Below are positions 54,061 through 64,000 of a stretch of DNA of 64,000 bases, one piece after another. Both the position numbers and the translations under genes were made by a program. The stretch covers positions 16,250,001 through 16,314,000 of the forward strand of contig CM049400.1 of NCBI GenBank assembly GCA_026929865.2, read 5' to 3'. The notes beneath the pieces are model-generated. The model had not been told where the DNA came from. It did no database searches and saw nothing but the letters and a program-made list of their open reading frames with translations. The DNA is from Hyperoplus lanceolatus. Its lineage: Eukaryota; Chordata; Actinopteri; Uranoscopiformes; Ammodytidae. Numbering within the stretch: the stretch's first letter is position 1; every line of letters begins with the position of its first letter.

Positions 54061-54420
54061 AACCCGCCTCTCAGGCAATTGCATTGGTCGTTATTCTGTA
54101 ATGGGCAGGTCTTTCGTGTCCAACGCGGCAGTCCATTGGCTGTTAGCGACGCCAGTTTCGTCCTTATTTGCATAACTAGGTCGGGTTGCAGATGCAGGGG
54201 AGTGGGCAGGGTTGGGGTAGTGCAAGTGAACTCAACTTCTGCGTCGGTGTAGGCTACACTATAGTCTCAAAATGCACCTATAAGTTTCACCGTGCACTGA
54301 GATTTCTCCCAGAAGAAAAAAAAACATTTAGGAGGTTTGGCAGACAGGCTCCTGGCAGGGGGAATTTAATATATTTTTATTTAAAAATTAATCCAAAAAG
54401 AAAACTTGGGACTGGTAAGT
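54061..54420 (+). promoter_or_regulatory. Candidate promoter with first exon and splice donor
   Basis: Two inverted CCAAT boxes (ATTGG at 54083-54087 and 54135-54139) and a perfect octamer ATTTGCAT (54166-54173) lie within 100 bases. About 240 bases downstream is a strong donor GACTG/GTAAGTATA at 54415. No TATA box and no coding frame in the implied exon. Probably the start of an unannotated or noncoding transcript, or an alternative upstream promoter; inference only. Confidence 0.35.
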
Positions 54421-57400
54421 ATAGCTCCCTTTATCCTCCACTATTCTTAATTCTATCTATATGGTGTGGATGAATAGGCCACATCACGCCTATGTTATTG
54501 GATGTCAATTGTTCCACTAATTTCTTTGCAGTTGTCAGGTGTAATTATTAAACATTTGAGAACTTTTTTCTTATTTTTTTTAAACAAACAGAAAGCACTT
54601 ACATATATCTCGGTAGCTGAATGCACAGCCTACACCGTGGACTAGGAGCAGACTGTAGGCTAATTTGTAATTATGTAGTGGGCCTACACTTTGTTACAGT
54701 GTTGGGACAATATGTGATTTAAAAAAGTCGATTTAACTCATTTGTTATATAATGTTCATTATGTTTTTAATAATCATATTAATTAAGAATGAATGATGCC
54801 GCTGTGATCTCCACTCTTCATGTTGATTATGTCACTTTATTTCTTAGCCTTTGTCCGTGTTTGCTCCACAGATTGTGCTAGCCTTTTTTTCTTATTTTTT
54901 TGTCAGTGCACTGTGTCTGATATCTAAAAGCAGGTGAGCCACTGACTAACGCACATTGTGCCATTTGCCAGTTCCACTGTGCGTGTGACAGCGGCTAACC
55001 TGGTTTTGGGAATGCCCCACATTTTGAAGAGACCAGCAAAGCCAGCCACAGCCGGAGCGGACAGACAAACTGACATACACCTCTACTTTATTATCTCCAG
55101 GCGCTCCTCGGTCATCATGTCCCGTAGACATTGCCCTCCCAGCGGTCTCCATGTGTACTGTAGCCCACTTCCTCCTATGTTCACATACTGTCCCCGTTAT
55201 TATTTAGGGCCAGCAACCTTTTTGCATCGCCTCCTATAGAGGAAAAAAACACTCTCTAATGCCCCCTACTGTCAAGACTATTGGTGAGTGTTTTGTTTCT
55301 GTTTCATCTAGAGTGGTTTTCGACGTGAGGATCATCATGTACTCCTGGCTTCAAATTAGTTTTAGGTCAGAGGGTTCTTGTAAGAGGGTCCAGGGGGGAG
55401 TGATGTTGGGGGAGGTGAAAGGACTCCAACAGATATGAGCTTTACTATAAAGATTCTCAACTTGGTATCAGACCACATAATATAGTAGGCTACTGATTCA
55501 ACACATGTACACCATTTAAAAGTAAAACTATTTTTTAATGTATTGAAATAATTAACTACTTAACTTATCTTTGATCAGTACAAATCTGAATTGTAACAAA
55601 GTGTGAAAATCAATCCTATCCGCTCATTGTGTACAATGTGTTTTGGTTATAGAACTATTCCTCAAGTGACCAGTAAAGTATAAAGTTCTCCTAAAATCAA
55701 TTCTGGCATCATGTCATTTTTTTACTGTCTGTTTTTTTTTTTACCACGCAATGCATTTTATTGGTATCAGAGGGGCCGTTTTATTCCCATCAGTGCACAG
55801 TGCTCACTGTGACACAGAGGAATTAGATAAGTGCAGTATGTCAGACTCATTAACTAGTGGCCATCCATTCATCATCCCATCATGTGGACGTGCAAAAGCT
55901 CACTCTCGTCCACATCAAGGAGGTTGGTTTTTTCTAGAGGAGACACCCACTGCCTGTTCTAAATACGCATCGATTATATGTTATCCATGCCATTGTACGA
56001 GCAAAAGTAATTTCATCTGTGTGGTGTCCTGAATGCATCATCGTTATGATCTATTAATGTCCCGTTTATGAGATGGGAGCTCTCTGGGTTTTAGACATGA
56101 AGTGGGTGAGGTTATATATACATTTTAATGTGCATGTAGGATAACCAAATGAATACACCTATCTAGCACAACACTGGCCTGATGTTATCTCAAATAAAAC
56201 ATTAGATCCTTTGGGTGCGCAACTGATGCAATGCGATTTTCTTTGCACCAGTAGGGATCCCATGACCTGACATTGAACACTCCATTATTGCCAATGGGAA
56301 TGCAAGTAGGTGAGACATACAAAAGAAGAAGACTGTCATTTTGACTTGAGATGTATGTGCATGCATTATCCTTCATGTCCACAGGTAGGCGTCAGCGTTG
56401 CACCATGCTGTTTGCTTGTCCAGACAGTTGGACCCAAACAAGGATTTGGAACTTCTCCAAACCCTGCCAAGCCAGCCAGCCAGACAGCTCAAAATCCCTT
56501 CAGCATAATCCAATTCTGTGATTAATCACAATATCTCAAGTCTTGTCTCTTTGTTTCCAAACACATGGTCAAGAATTAACAACAAAGTGTAAATGTTATA
56601 ATAAAACAAACATGTTATCAATGCTTTGAAAAAAAGTTTTGGACAACCACTCCTGTACATTTAAATGGAAAGAGATATGTACGTGCTCATGGTTTAGTAC
56701 CTGGGAAGTGTCAGCAGATGAGAGTATTTATAGAAATCCACAGGCCGGGGTTACAGCCAGAGCACGAGGAAAGCTCAAGTCCCTCAGTGTATGAAAGCCG
56801 GTGTATTAACTCTCCAGGGTAAACAAACAGGAAAAGGCGTGGAGAACTCTCAAGTGTTGCGCAGAAGAAACCCATCCAGCCAGGGGTGATTTTTATCTCT
56901 AATGTAATAACTTAATACCACCAAACAAAAAAGTGGTTTTGTTTTCAGTAATTTAAAAGCGAGATAAAGAAGACATACATCGATTTAGAGAGGGGCAGAG
57001 CCCACGATTCTCTGTAATCCAATGTCCTCTGGGGCTAAGCAAAAGAGAGGCAATTCATCATACTGATAGCATGAACATACAATGAACTTTAAAACAAGTG
57101 ACAAGGCACACTTACACCTCTGTGGATTGCTAGTCTAAAGTGACCTCATCATGCCTTTATGGTCATATGTCTTGCAGAGGTAATGCGTTACATAATCCAT
57201 AACAGCAGCCGCTGGGATGCCAGGATGTTTGCCACATTTCCATCTGCTCCCCAACCATGCAATTTATGGACTTCCCATCAGCCACCTGTGAAAGGCAGAT
57301 GCCCAGGAATGACCGTGCAACATTAGGATACAGTGTGTCATGAGCGAATGGAGAGAGCATGCATATTTCAGTACCTATAATATATTCATAATGTATTTCA

Positions 57401-57590
57401 CATATGGGCTCCATGGCACTGTAATCTTTTTGAAGGTTTACACTGCTCTGTTAATAATTAATTCAGGGTATTGCAGATGCATCTCTGCTCCTAATGACTA
57501 GTTACAAAGATGATTATAATAAGATGTGATTCCATAAACGGGGCGTTCAGAAAAAACAATCACTCGACAAAATGTTATCTAAAACACAAT
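54421..57590. other. Intergenic, phrf1 to rassf7
   Basis: No gene recognised on either strand; the open frames lack family features. Unique sequence with scattered TAGGCTA words. Confidence 0.45.
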
Positions 57591-57597
57591 GCACATT

Positions 57598-57603
57598 TTT
57601 ATT
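57598..57603 (-). terminator. Putative rassf7 poly(A) signal
   Basis: AATAAA on the minus strand, about 2.0 kb past the rassf7 stop codon, at the transition to AT-rich sequence. Confidence 0.4.
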
Positions 57604-58852
57604 ATATTTATATACACAGTCATAGTAATAATTGCTCTAGGTAAAAGGTTTTCTAAATTATTTTACATTTCATACAGATACTTTGCAGTGTTTACAGTAA
57701 CAAAACTTTGTAAATATATTTGTATTTATGTACAGTATGTATATCATGTCAGATTAAATAATGACAAAAGAAGTTACAAAGACGAGGGGGTTAAATAAGA
57801 GGTGACGGTGTGACACAACAGTTAACAACTTTCTCCCTTTGGCCCTGCGGTCCATGTTTTATCTCCATGACGACTCTCGGGATGTCAGGACTGCAAGACA
57901 CACAAAAATAAGTGGGGATGATGATCCCTTTGTTTGGAAAAAAATAAACATTTCACTCAGCCAAGACAACAGGAGAACAGACCCCGGGGTCAAACAAGAT
58001 ATTCACACATGCCTTCGAGAAGCAAAAGCCGACGCAAGGCCAGTTAATGAGTTCATTCCTTCACCAGTAGAGGGGTTGGGAATTGAACTAAGACTCAAGT
58101 CTGAGAAGCATTTTGGGATAGAATTGGTTTTCAGACCAGTTTCTATAACAATCATTGTAGTTCCCATCAAGCAAGCAGAGGTTGTAAAATCCCACAAAAG
58201 AAAAAAAACACACACTGTAGACGATTAGAAAGGGAGCGCACACTCAAACACACGTCACTTTGACCAGTCAGCATAGCAGAGACAAAATGATTAAATGCTA
58301 AGTGCTTTGTTAAATAGTAAAATATTGATTCAGGTGTTTGGGAGGCTAATTTGTCTGGATCACAGCAGTGAAGAGAAGACGCCAAATTGTGATTAGAAGA
58401 AAAGCTCCCGTTTTTTCTTGTTTATTATTGGGACATAGGAACGTAAGCTCATGCTAAAACTACAGTACACTGAGTCGCATTGCTAAGTTCTGACGGGTCA
58501 AATGTTAAGCCTGATGACAGCGAAAGAACCAGGCGCATACATCCCGATAGAGGAAAAGAAAAGAAAATGCCGTGGCCCCGTGTGGCACCACTTTGGAAAT
58601 GTATTCCTTCTTTTAGCGTCATAAGCTTGAATAACAAAAAATAGATTATGTTAGAATAACTATAAGCTCTTAAAATGACTTGCTCTGACACAACAGATGG
58701 ATACATTTCCCAGTAGGCAACCAGGGGGCCGAGGCTTCACACACAGAAAGAGAATAGGACAGTGCAATACATTTTTGCAGAGCCCTCCGTGAAAGGCTCT
58801 TGCTCTTTGGAAGTCAAGCGTCACCAAAGTACAAGGCATTGTATAGATAGAA

Positions 58853-58870
58853 CCCCCCCCCCCCCCCCCC
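58853..58870. repeat. Poly-C tract
   Basis: A run of about 18 C residues in the rassf7 3' region. Confidence 0.9.
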
Positions 58871-59088
58871 CTTATATATAAATAGTTTCCATACATAAAA
58901 GGCATACTGAAATGACATTGGTCACGTATCTTTCCATGTCACAGTAGAATAACAGCACTGCAATCAGAATGTCTACTACAGTCATTCCCAGTGCAGTCAA
59001 TGTGTTAATATGGAGATACTGTGAAAAGCAGCTGTCGGTATAGACGATTGTTGACGTGAGGGTGGGAAGGCGGCTCTGTATTGCAGAG

Positions 59089-59162
59089 GAGGAGGGAGGG
59101 AGGGAGGGAGGGAGGGAGGGAAGGAAGGAAGGGAGGGAGGGAGGGAAGGAGGGAGGGAGGGG
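59089..59162. repeat. (GGGA)n / (GGAA)n tract
   Basis: About 70 bases of GGGA units with a few GGAA. In the rassf7 transcript this would read as a CCCT-rich pyrimidine tract; the plus strand is G-rich enough for a quadruplex. Confidence 0.9.
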
Positions 59163-59612
59163 GTTAATAAGAGCAAGTTCCCAGATGTGTTAAAGTAGAA
59201 CTAAAAGCAGTTAGTTAGTTCAGAAACAGGCGGAGAGAGAGGGAAAGAGGGCGAGGAACCAGAAACAACATCAAAAGATGGATAGACCAAGATAATTTAA
59301 AGCCTACACGAATATGCAAGCAAATGGAAGGAGGAATGTGGAAGATTAATTCAACTGTAAAAAAAAAGTCAGGAATCAGCAGGAGACTGAGAGTTAGGCA
59401 CAGAAGAGAAGTCCTTCGGCCTTTAAAGGTAGACCTCTGCCGCAGATACAGACGTTTCCACAACCCAACACCACATAATCGGCAGCTGTTGTGTAGCCTT
59501 AGACCAATAAAGCTGGGGGGGAGAGTTTTGGAGGAGGGGGAAGAGGGGCTCTAGGACCAGGGGGACGGGGCAGCGCAGGAGAGGAGGAGGAGCAGATGAA
59601 GGATGGAGGGTC

Positions 59613-60976
59613 TCACACATACACACCCTCAGGGTTGAGACTGGACACAAGAGGGTTTTGCAGGTTGCGTGGATGTCCCAGGAACTGTTTGGCAGTGGGG
59701 CGAGGCGGCGATTCCACCGGAGTCCCACCGCCCAGGCCTGAGAAAAAATAAATAAATAAATATGGTTTTGTATGAGGACAAGTCTTATTCTGAAGTTAAA
59801 GGAATAGTTCAAATTATTATTATGTTTATTCTGTCAGCCGCCTCACTCTCGTGTTCATGACAAGGCGACAGAAACCATTCCTTTAACTGTGCATGCATTT
59901 TTTTTGAAGAAGAAATGGGCAAAGGTTGCTTATTTAACAAATACTTGTAGTCAATTGGAAAAATCAGCCTGCCTCTGCCAACAGTCAGAAGATAATCTTT
60001 ACAACATCACTAAATGGTCTTTAAAATAAATAGTGTTGAACTATTGCTCTAACATCAAAGTAAACAGTGGTGAGTTTGAGTTTTTTCAATATTGATCTTC
60101 GTTGCCATGCATACCTCCGTTAGTGTATCCATCCTGCAGAAGATGTGCCAGTTCTAACTGATCCAGTTGCTCCTGTAGATCTGTGCGTGAGTTGCTGTGC
60201 GCTGGCAGGACACCGGTCTGTTGAATAAACTGCTGCAGGTTACACTGCCTCAGCTCCTTATTCAACTCCTCCAGCTCCTCCTGTTTGGCCTGGGACGGAA
60301 ATACAACACGGATGAGCAGAGGAAAACAAAAAGCCCTGAATCACTGAACACTGACAACTTGTTTGCCTTCAAAACAGGAATGGGCACACAACACGTGAAA
60401 ATGGGGTGAGCTGAACCGGCATTTTTCTCTTCTCTTCTGAGTGATAACTTAAACGTATGTATTTATAAGGCGGCACCATTGTATTTTGCCTTCAAGTTGC
60501 AATACTAAAACTGTAAATGCCAAATGTATTTCCACCACACGGAGGCAGCAGAGTCTATAAATCTAGTCTCGAGTCACTGTTGGAGAGACTGTGACCTATC
60601 AGCCATCATCACACCATTGAGCCATTATGAATCATCAAAGTCACACAACCACCAAGGCTTTTTCTGTCTCCGTTAGATTCCAGCAGCCTGACACATAATA
60701 ATGGATGAATACATAACAATGATCATTTGCCAAATTGATAAGATGCCAGGGGGGAGAGATATTCATTAGTGTCAATTGTTTTATCAGAGATTCTTCTTCC
60801 GAGACAGTGGCATCACCTCTACCACCAATGATTGAACCAGGGTGCGCAAGAACCAGTCAGTTAATCTGTCCTTATCGACTATCCATTTATGCTTAATCAA
60901 TGTGTCTGCACACAGTACAGGAAGCAGCAGCAGTATCGCTCCCTAAACCTGTGTGTGTGTGTGAGTGTGTATGTTT

Positions 60977-61017
<41 letters not shown>

Positions 61018-62274
61018 TGTTTAATTGATGTTGGACTGAGGCAGCCTGCTGAAGCAGTTCACACCTGCAGGTCTGCCTCCTTTACCCTAATGATAGGAAC
61101 GCTGTGCTCATCACCACCGACACCTTAAACACTCGGCTGGCGAGCCTGGACCAATCAGCTGAGAGATCAGCAAATAACAACGGCCAGACAAACGCACCTT
61201 TCCATTACTGTTACTAACATGTCGTTTGGGGGTTAATAAAATAATCTTATCTCGTCCAGGCTATACCTGGGTTCTGTTCACATTATTAAGTATATAGTAC
61301 TTATAGTACTGTAGGTGGTACATATCACACCACTGATGTATGAAAAAAAGAACAAAAGCCTAATACCTCTGTTCTGTAGCAGGATGCTTTCTATGTAATT
61401 GGCAAATTGATCACGACACAGTCCCTCGCTGTTCGATCAATCAGGCACTAAATCCGTTGAGTTCAGCCCCAGAGTCAGACACATCCCCATGAGAATGACT
61501 TACTGATGACTCAAATGAGCTTATACTTATTGTTTTAATCAGTTTTGCAGCCACTGCAGCCACTTTGTTTGCCACTTTTTGTCTGGAGCCCTGTGTGGAT
61601 TGAAAATGGAACAGTATTTCAGCCTGAATGGTCTTTGAAGACATGCAAACACAATGTTATTTAGTGTGTTCCATTTCCCTGTGTGAAAACATTCCAACCA
61701 CCATCTACCATAGTACAATCAACGAGGAATTTATCTTTTCTCTCATCCCTGGCCGGAGCTGTTCCAACTGAGCTTCGTTGCCAGACAAACGCACCTTTCC
61801 AAGGAAAGGTGCGTTTCGTGGAATGGATATCCGAGTCTTGGGTGTCATGTGGATTATGACCAAACTTGAGTTTCACTTCAAACCGGGTTAGGCGTTTATT
61901 GATACAGCAGCGTCTATGGCAACAACCAAAAGTAAACAAACAATGACACCACACACTCCGAGAAGTTGAGGCTTGAGTTAGTAGATTCCAATAAACGGGG
62001 CTTTTGTTTTCTAGAAATCAATCCTCTTTAATCTCTTTGTCCATATACAGGGAACAATAATATATTGACACCGGCAATGTAATGTCAACACCATTCGCAA
62101 GCACATGTTCAGAACATGCATACATGATGACACCCCGTCAAACCAGTTCAGCCAGACTGGAAAATAGTTCTGAAGACAATAAAACAATTTCATACAAAAG
62201 GTAAGATTTGAGTAATACAGCGTTAATGTCTTTTTATCATTTCCAGAATAGCTGTTTATATATATGTGTGTATA

Positions 62275-62326
<52 letters not shown>

Positions 62327-62331
62327 GTATA

Positions 62332-62390
<59 letters not shown>

Positions 62391-62536
62391 GTATGTGTGT
62401 ATGTATGTATGTATGTATGTATGTATGTATGTATATATATATATATGTATGTGTGTATGTATGTATGTATGTATGTATGTATGTATGTATGTATGTATGT
62501 ATGTATGTATGTATGTATGTATGTATGTATGTATGT

Positions 62537-62613
<77 letters not shown>

Positions 62614-63810
62614 ATAGCACAATACATCACAATTCCTTTGTACTCAGAAATCTTATTTCTTTTAAGGAGAGTCTCTGCACTGTTTGTCTGCTGCAGTACG
62701 CAGGAAGGAGAGGGGATACCAGTTTTGACAGTATAGCATAGAAGAGGGTCTTGTGCTTACACCCGTCAAAATGACCACACACACACACGGGGGGGGGGCT
62801 TGATTGTGACAATTTTTAGAGCCCTTTCTCCAGAACCGTGACCTCTCTCCTTACCTGCAGCAGAGACTCTGCCTTGCCCAGGGCCTTGTCGGTGCCAGAC
62901 AGCTGCTCCTCCAGCTCTTTCCGGTGCTTCTCCTGGCTCTGGAGCTCAGTTTTGACCACCTCCAGGGACCCCTCTGGTCTGTCGGCTTTAGCCCCCTCCG
63001 CCTGGCTCTCTCTCTGGATCTCCTGCTCCAGCTGAGTGGACCTCACTGAGAAATCGTGAAGCCTCCGTCCGCAGTCGTCCAGCTGCGCGTGGAGCTCCCC
63101 CAGTTTCCTCCTCATCCCTCGCTCCCTCTCTCCCTCCGCCTGTAGCTCCTCTTCCCAGTACTGCTCCTGGGTCAGCTCGGCCTGGTTCCTCCTGGAAGCC
63201 TGCTCGAGAGCATCCATCTCTTCTTGCAAGCGGGCTTCAGAGGATGGCGAAGGACTCGGAGATGGGTAGGGGCGCTCACAAGTGTGCGACTCCCTCTCTA
63301 GGGCTTCAAGCTGGGCCTCAAAAGCCCTCAGTCTCTCCTGCTGCTGGAGAACCTTCCGGAACACCTCCTCTTTGGGTGGGCCGACAGGTGGAGACGGGGA
63401 GGGGGAGGGGGAGAGCACGTGAGGGGACAGGGGGTTAGGCGAAGGGGAGGGTGAGGCTCTTTGCTCCGGAGAGTCCCGTGGAGACCTCTTATTGTTATTA
63501 AACTGTTTGACTTTGGACCTAGGGGAGGTGGATGGCCCCAGGTTGAAGGTGAGCGCTTTCTTGGGCTGGCTGCGTTTGGAAGGTTCCGGCTCGGGATACT
63601 TGGGCAGCGGCAGGGGGAGGGGGAGATCTCGGTCGGGATTGGAGCCGGCGGGTCCGTCGCTGCTGCTGGGGCCGGTGCGGCGTAGAAAGAATTGAACTTC
63701 GTTGCCATGTTGGCCCAACTTGGCCAGAGACTCCAGAGGTTTCTCCGTGGCCAACAGCTGCCTCTCCGTGTCCCGAAGACGCTGGATCAAAACGTAACGG
63801 CCCGTCTGAC
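59613..63810 (-). CDS. rassf7: Ras association domain family member 7, 3' part
   Basis: Three exons of a minus-strand gene whose start lies beyond the window: 62855-63810, 60115-60289 and 59613-59737 (stop), in phase throughout, about 418 residues. The first begins with the end of the Ras-association domain ([24 protein letters not shown]). A Pro/Ser-rich linker follows, with [14 protein letters not shown] repeats, then a long Glu/Gln/Leu-rich coiled coil ([20 protein letters not shown] to the end of that exon) that continues in the next exon ([14 protein letters not shown]). The conserved C-terminus is [18 protein letters not shown]-terminal RASSF proteins act in mitosis, microtubule regulation and JNK/Hippo signalling. 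RASSF8 is the alternative; the phrf1 neighbourhood favours RASSF7. The a or b paralogue is not resolved. Confidence 0.9.
60945..61017. repeat. (GT)n microsatellite, interrupted
   Basis: GT units with GAGT and TATGT interruptions, pure at the end. Confidence 0.95.
62258..62610. repeat. Compound (TA)n / (TATG)n block
   Basis: About 350 bases: (TA)n, (TATG)n, (TA)n, a long (TATG)n, and a final (TA)n of about 35 units. The Tyr/Ile-rich open frames on both strands are artefacts of the repeat. Confidence 0.97.
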
Positions 63811-64000
63811 CTAGGGGGGAAGGGAGAGAAAAAAAGAAAGAAAGTGAGTACAAGAAAAAGCAAACAAAACTGAAAAGATTACAAACCCTGCATTGCCTGA
63901 CCAACACCACCATTGTTTTGTTTTACTGTTCTACTGATCCATGATTTGACTTGTTTTACTAAAGTCTGTGTTTATCAAGTTCAGTTTTACTGTGTTTTAA

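Larger units (their letters stand above)
57604..59612 (-). other. Probable rassf7 3' UTR
   Basis: Noncoding downstream sequence containing an 18-C run (58853-58870 region) and a (GGGA)n tract (59089-59162). A 129-codon plus-strand frame at 57839-58228 has no recognisable feature and lies antisense to it. Confidence 0.45.
60290..62854 (-). other. rassf7 intron with microsatellites
   Basis: It contains a (GT)n at 60945-61017, a repeated 22-base word with a palindrome (61183 and 61779), and the (TA)n/(TATG)n block at 62258-62610. No coding sequence. Confidence 0.7.

Noticed and set aside
57839..58228. 129-codon plus-strand frame antisense to the rassf7 3' UTR
   Set aside because: No domain, no promoter or splice context, no low-complexity explanation needed; length is within chance for this amount of sequence.
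62208..62741. Tyr/Ile/Cys/Met-rich frames of 115-177 codons on both strands
   Set aside because: Translation of the (TA)n/(TATG)n repeat.
63244..63708. Alternative frames over the Pro/Ser-rich part of rassf7
   Set aside because: Compositional shadows of the in-phase exon 62855-63810.

Overview
This is a teleost fish genomic window. Evidence: multi-exon vertebrate genes with GT-AG introns, very dense (CA)n/(GT)n microsatellites, and fish-type transposons (piggyBac, hAT, TTAA-flanked MITEs, CR1/L2-like LINEs, a tRNA-derived SINE). The species cannot be named from the sequence. No RNA gene, CRISPR array or bacterial-type system is present.

Layout. 1-19.3 kb is a gene-poor flank rich in long (GT)n tracts with a few candidate conserved noncoding blocks. 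It holds a 7.9-kb piggyBac element (7227-15143, TTAA on both sides) into whose transposase gene a full LINE has inserted. 20.2-20.8 kb carries the single-exon proneural bHLH gene ascl1 (probably ascl1b, minus strand). 22.2-23.7 kb is a 5'-truncated second LINE. 27.0-32.8 kb is interferon regulatory factor 7 (irf7, plus strand), which I resolve into ten coding exons giving 438 codons. An ISRE-like motif lies about 330 bp upstream of its start, and a 2.4-kb inverted-repeat-bounded insertion and a SINE lie in its introns. 35.7-51.3 kb is phrf1 (PHD and RING finger protein, minus strand). I resolve 18 coding exons with consistent phase, giving 1753 residues; a noncoding first exon lies near 52.2-52.3 kb. 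irf7 and phrf1 converge tail to tail with about 0.4 kb between their poly(A) signals. 57.6-63.8 kb holds the 3' part of rassf7 (minus strand); its first exons lie beyond the window.

The irf7-phrf1-rassf7 order resembles the human 11p15.5 neighbourhood. The genes do not form one pathway: Ascl1 is a neurogenic transcription factor, IRF7 drives type I interferon transcription, PHRF1 is a nuclear RING/PHD protein with a C-terminal Pol II-CTD-binding type domain, and RASSF7 is a coiled-coil N-terminal RASSF protein.

The most notable non-genic structure is transposon nesting. A LINE sits inside a piggyBac. In the intron of phrf1 that splits its PHD finger, an outer terminal-inverted-repeat element contains both a second element and a 2-kb hAT with a perfect 8-bp target duplication. 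I did not find convincing evidence of a previously undescribed biological system; the candidates worth checking are listed as findings.
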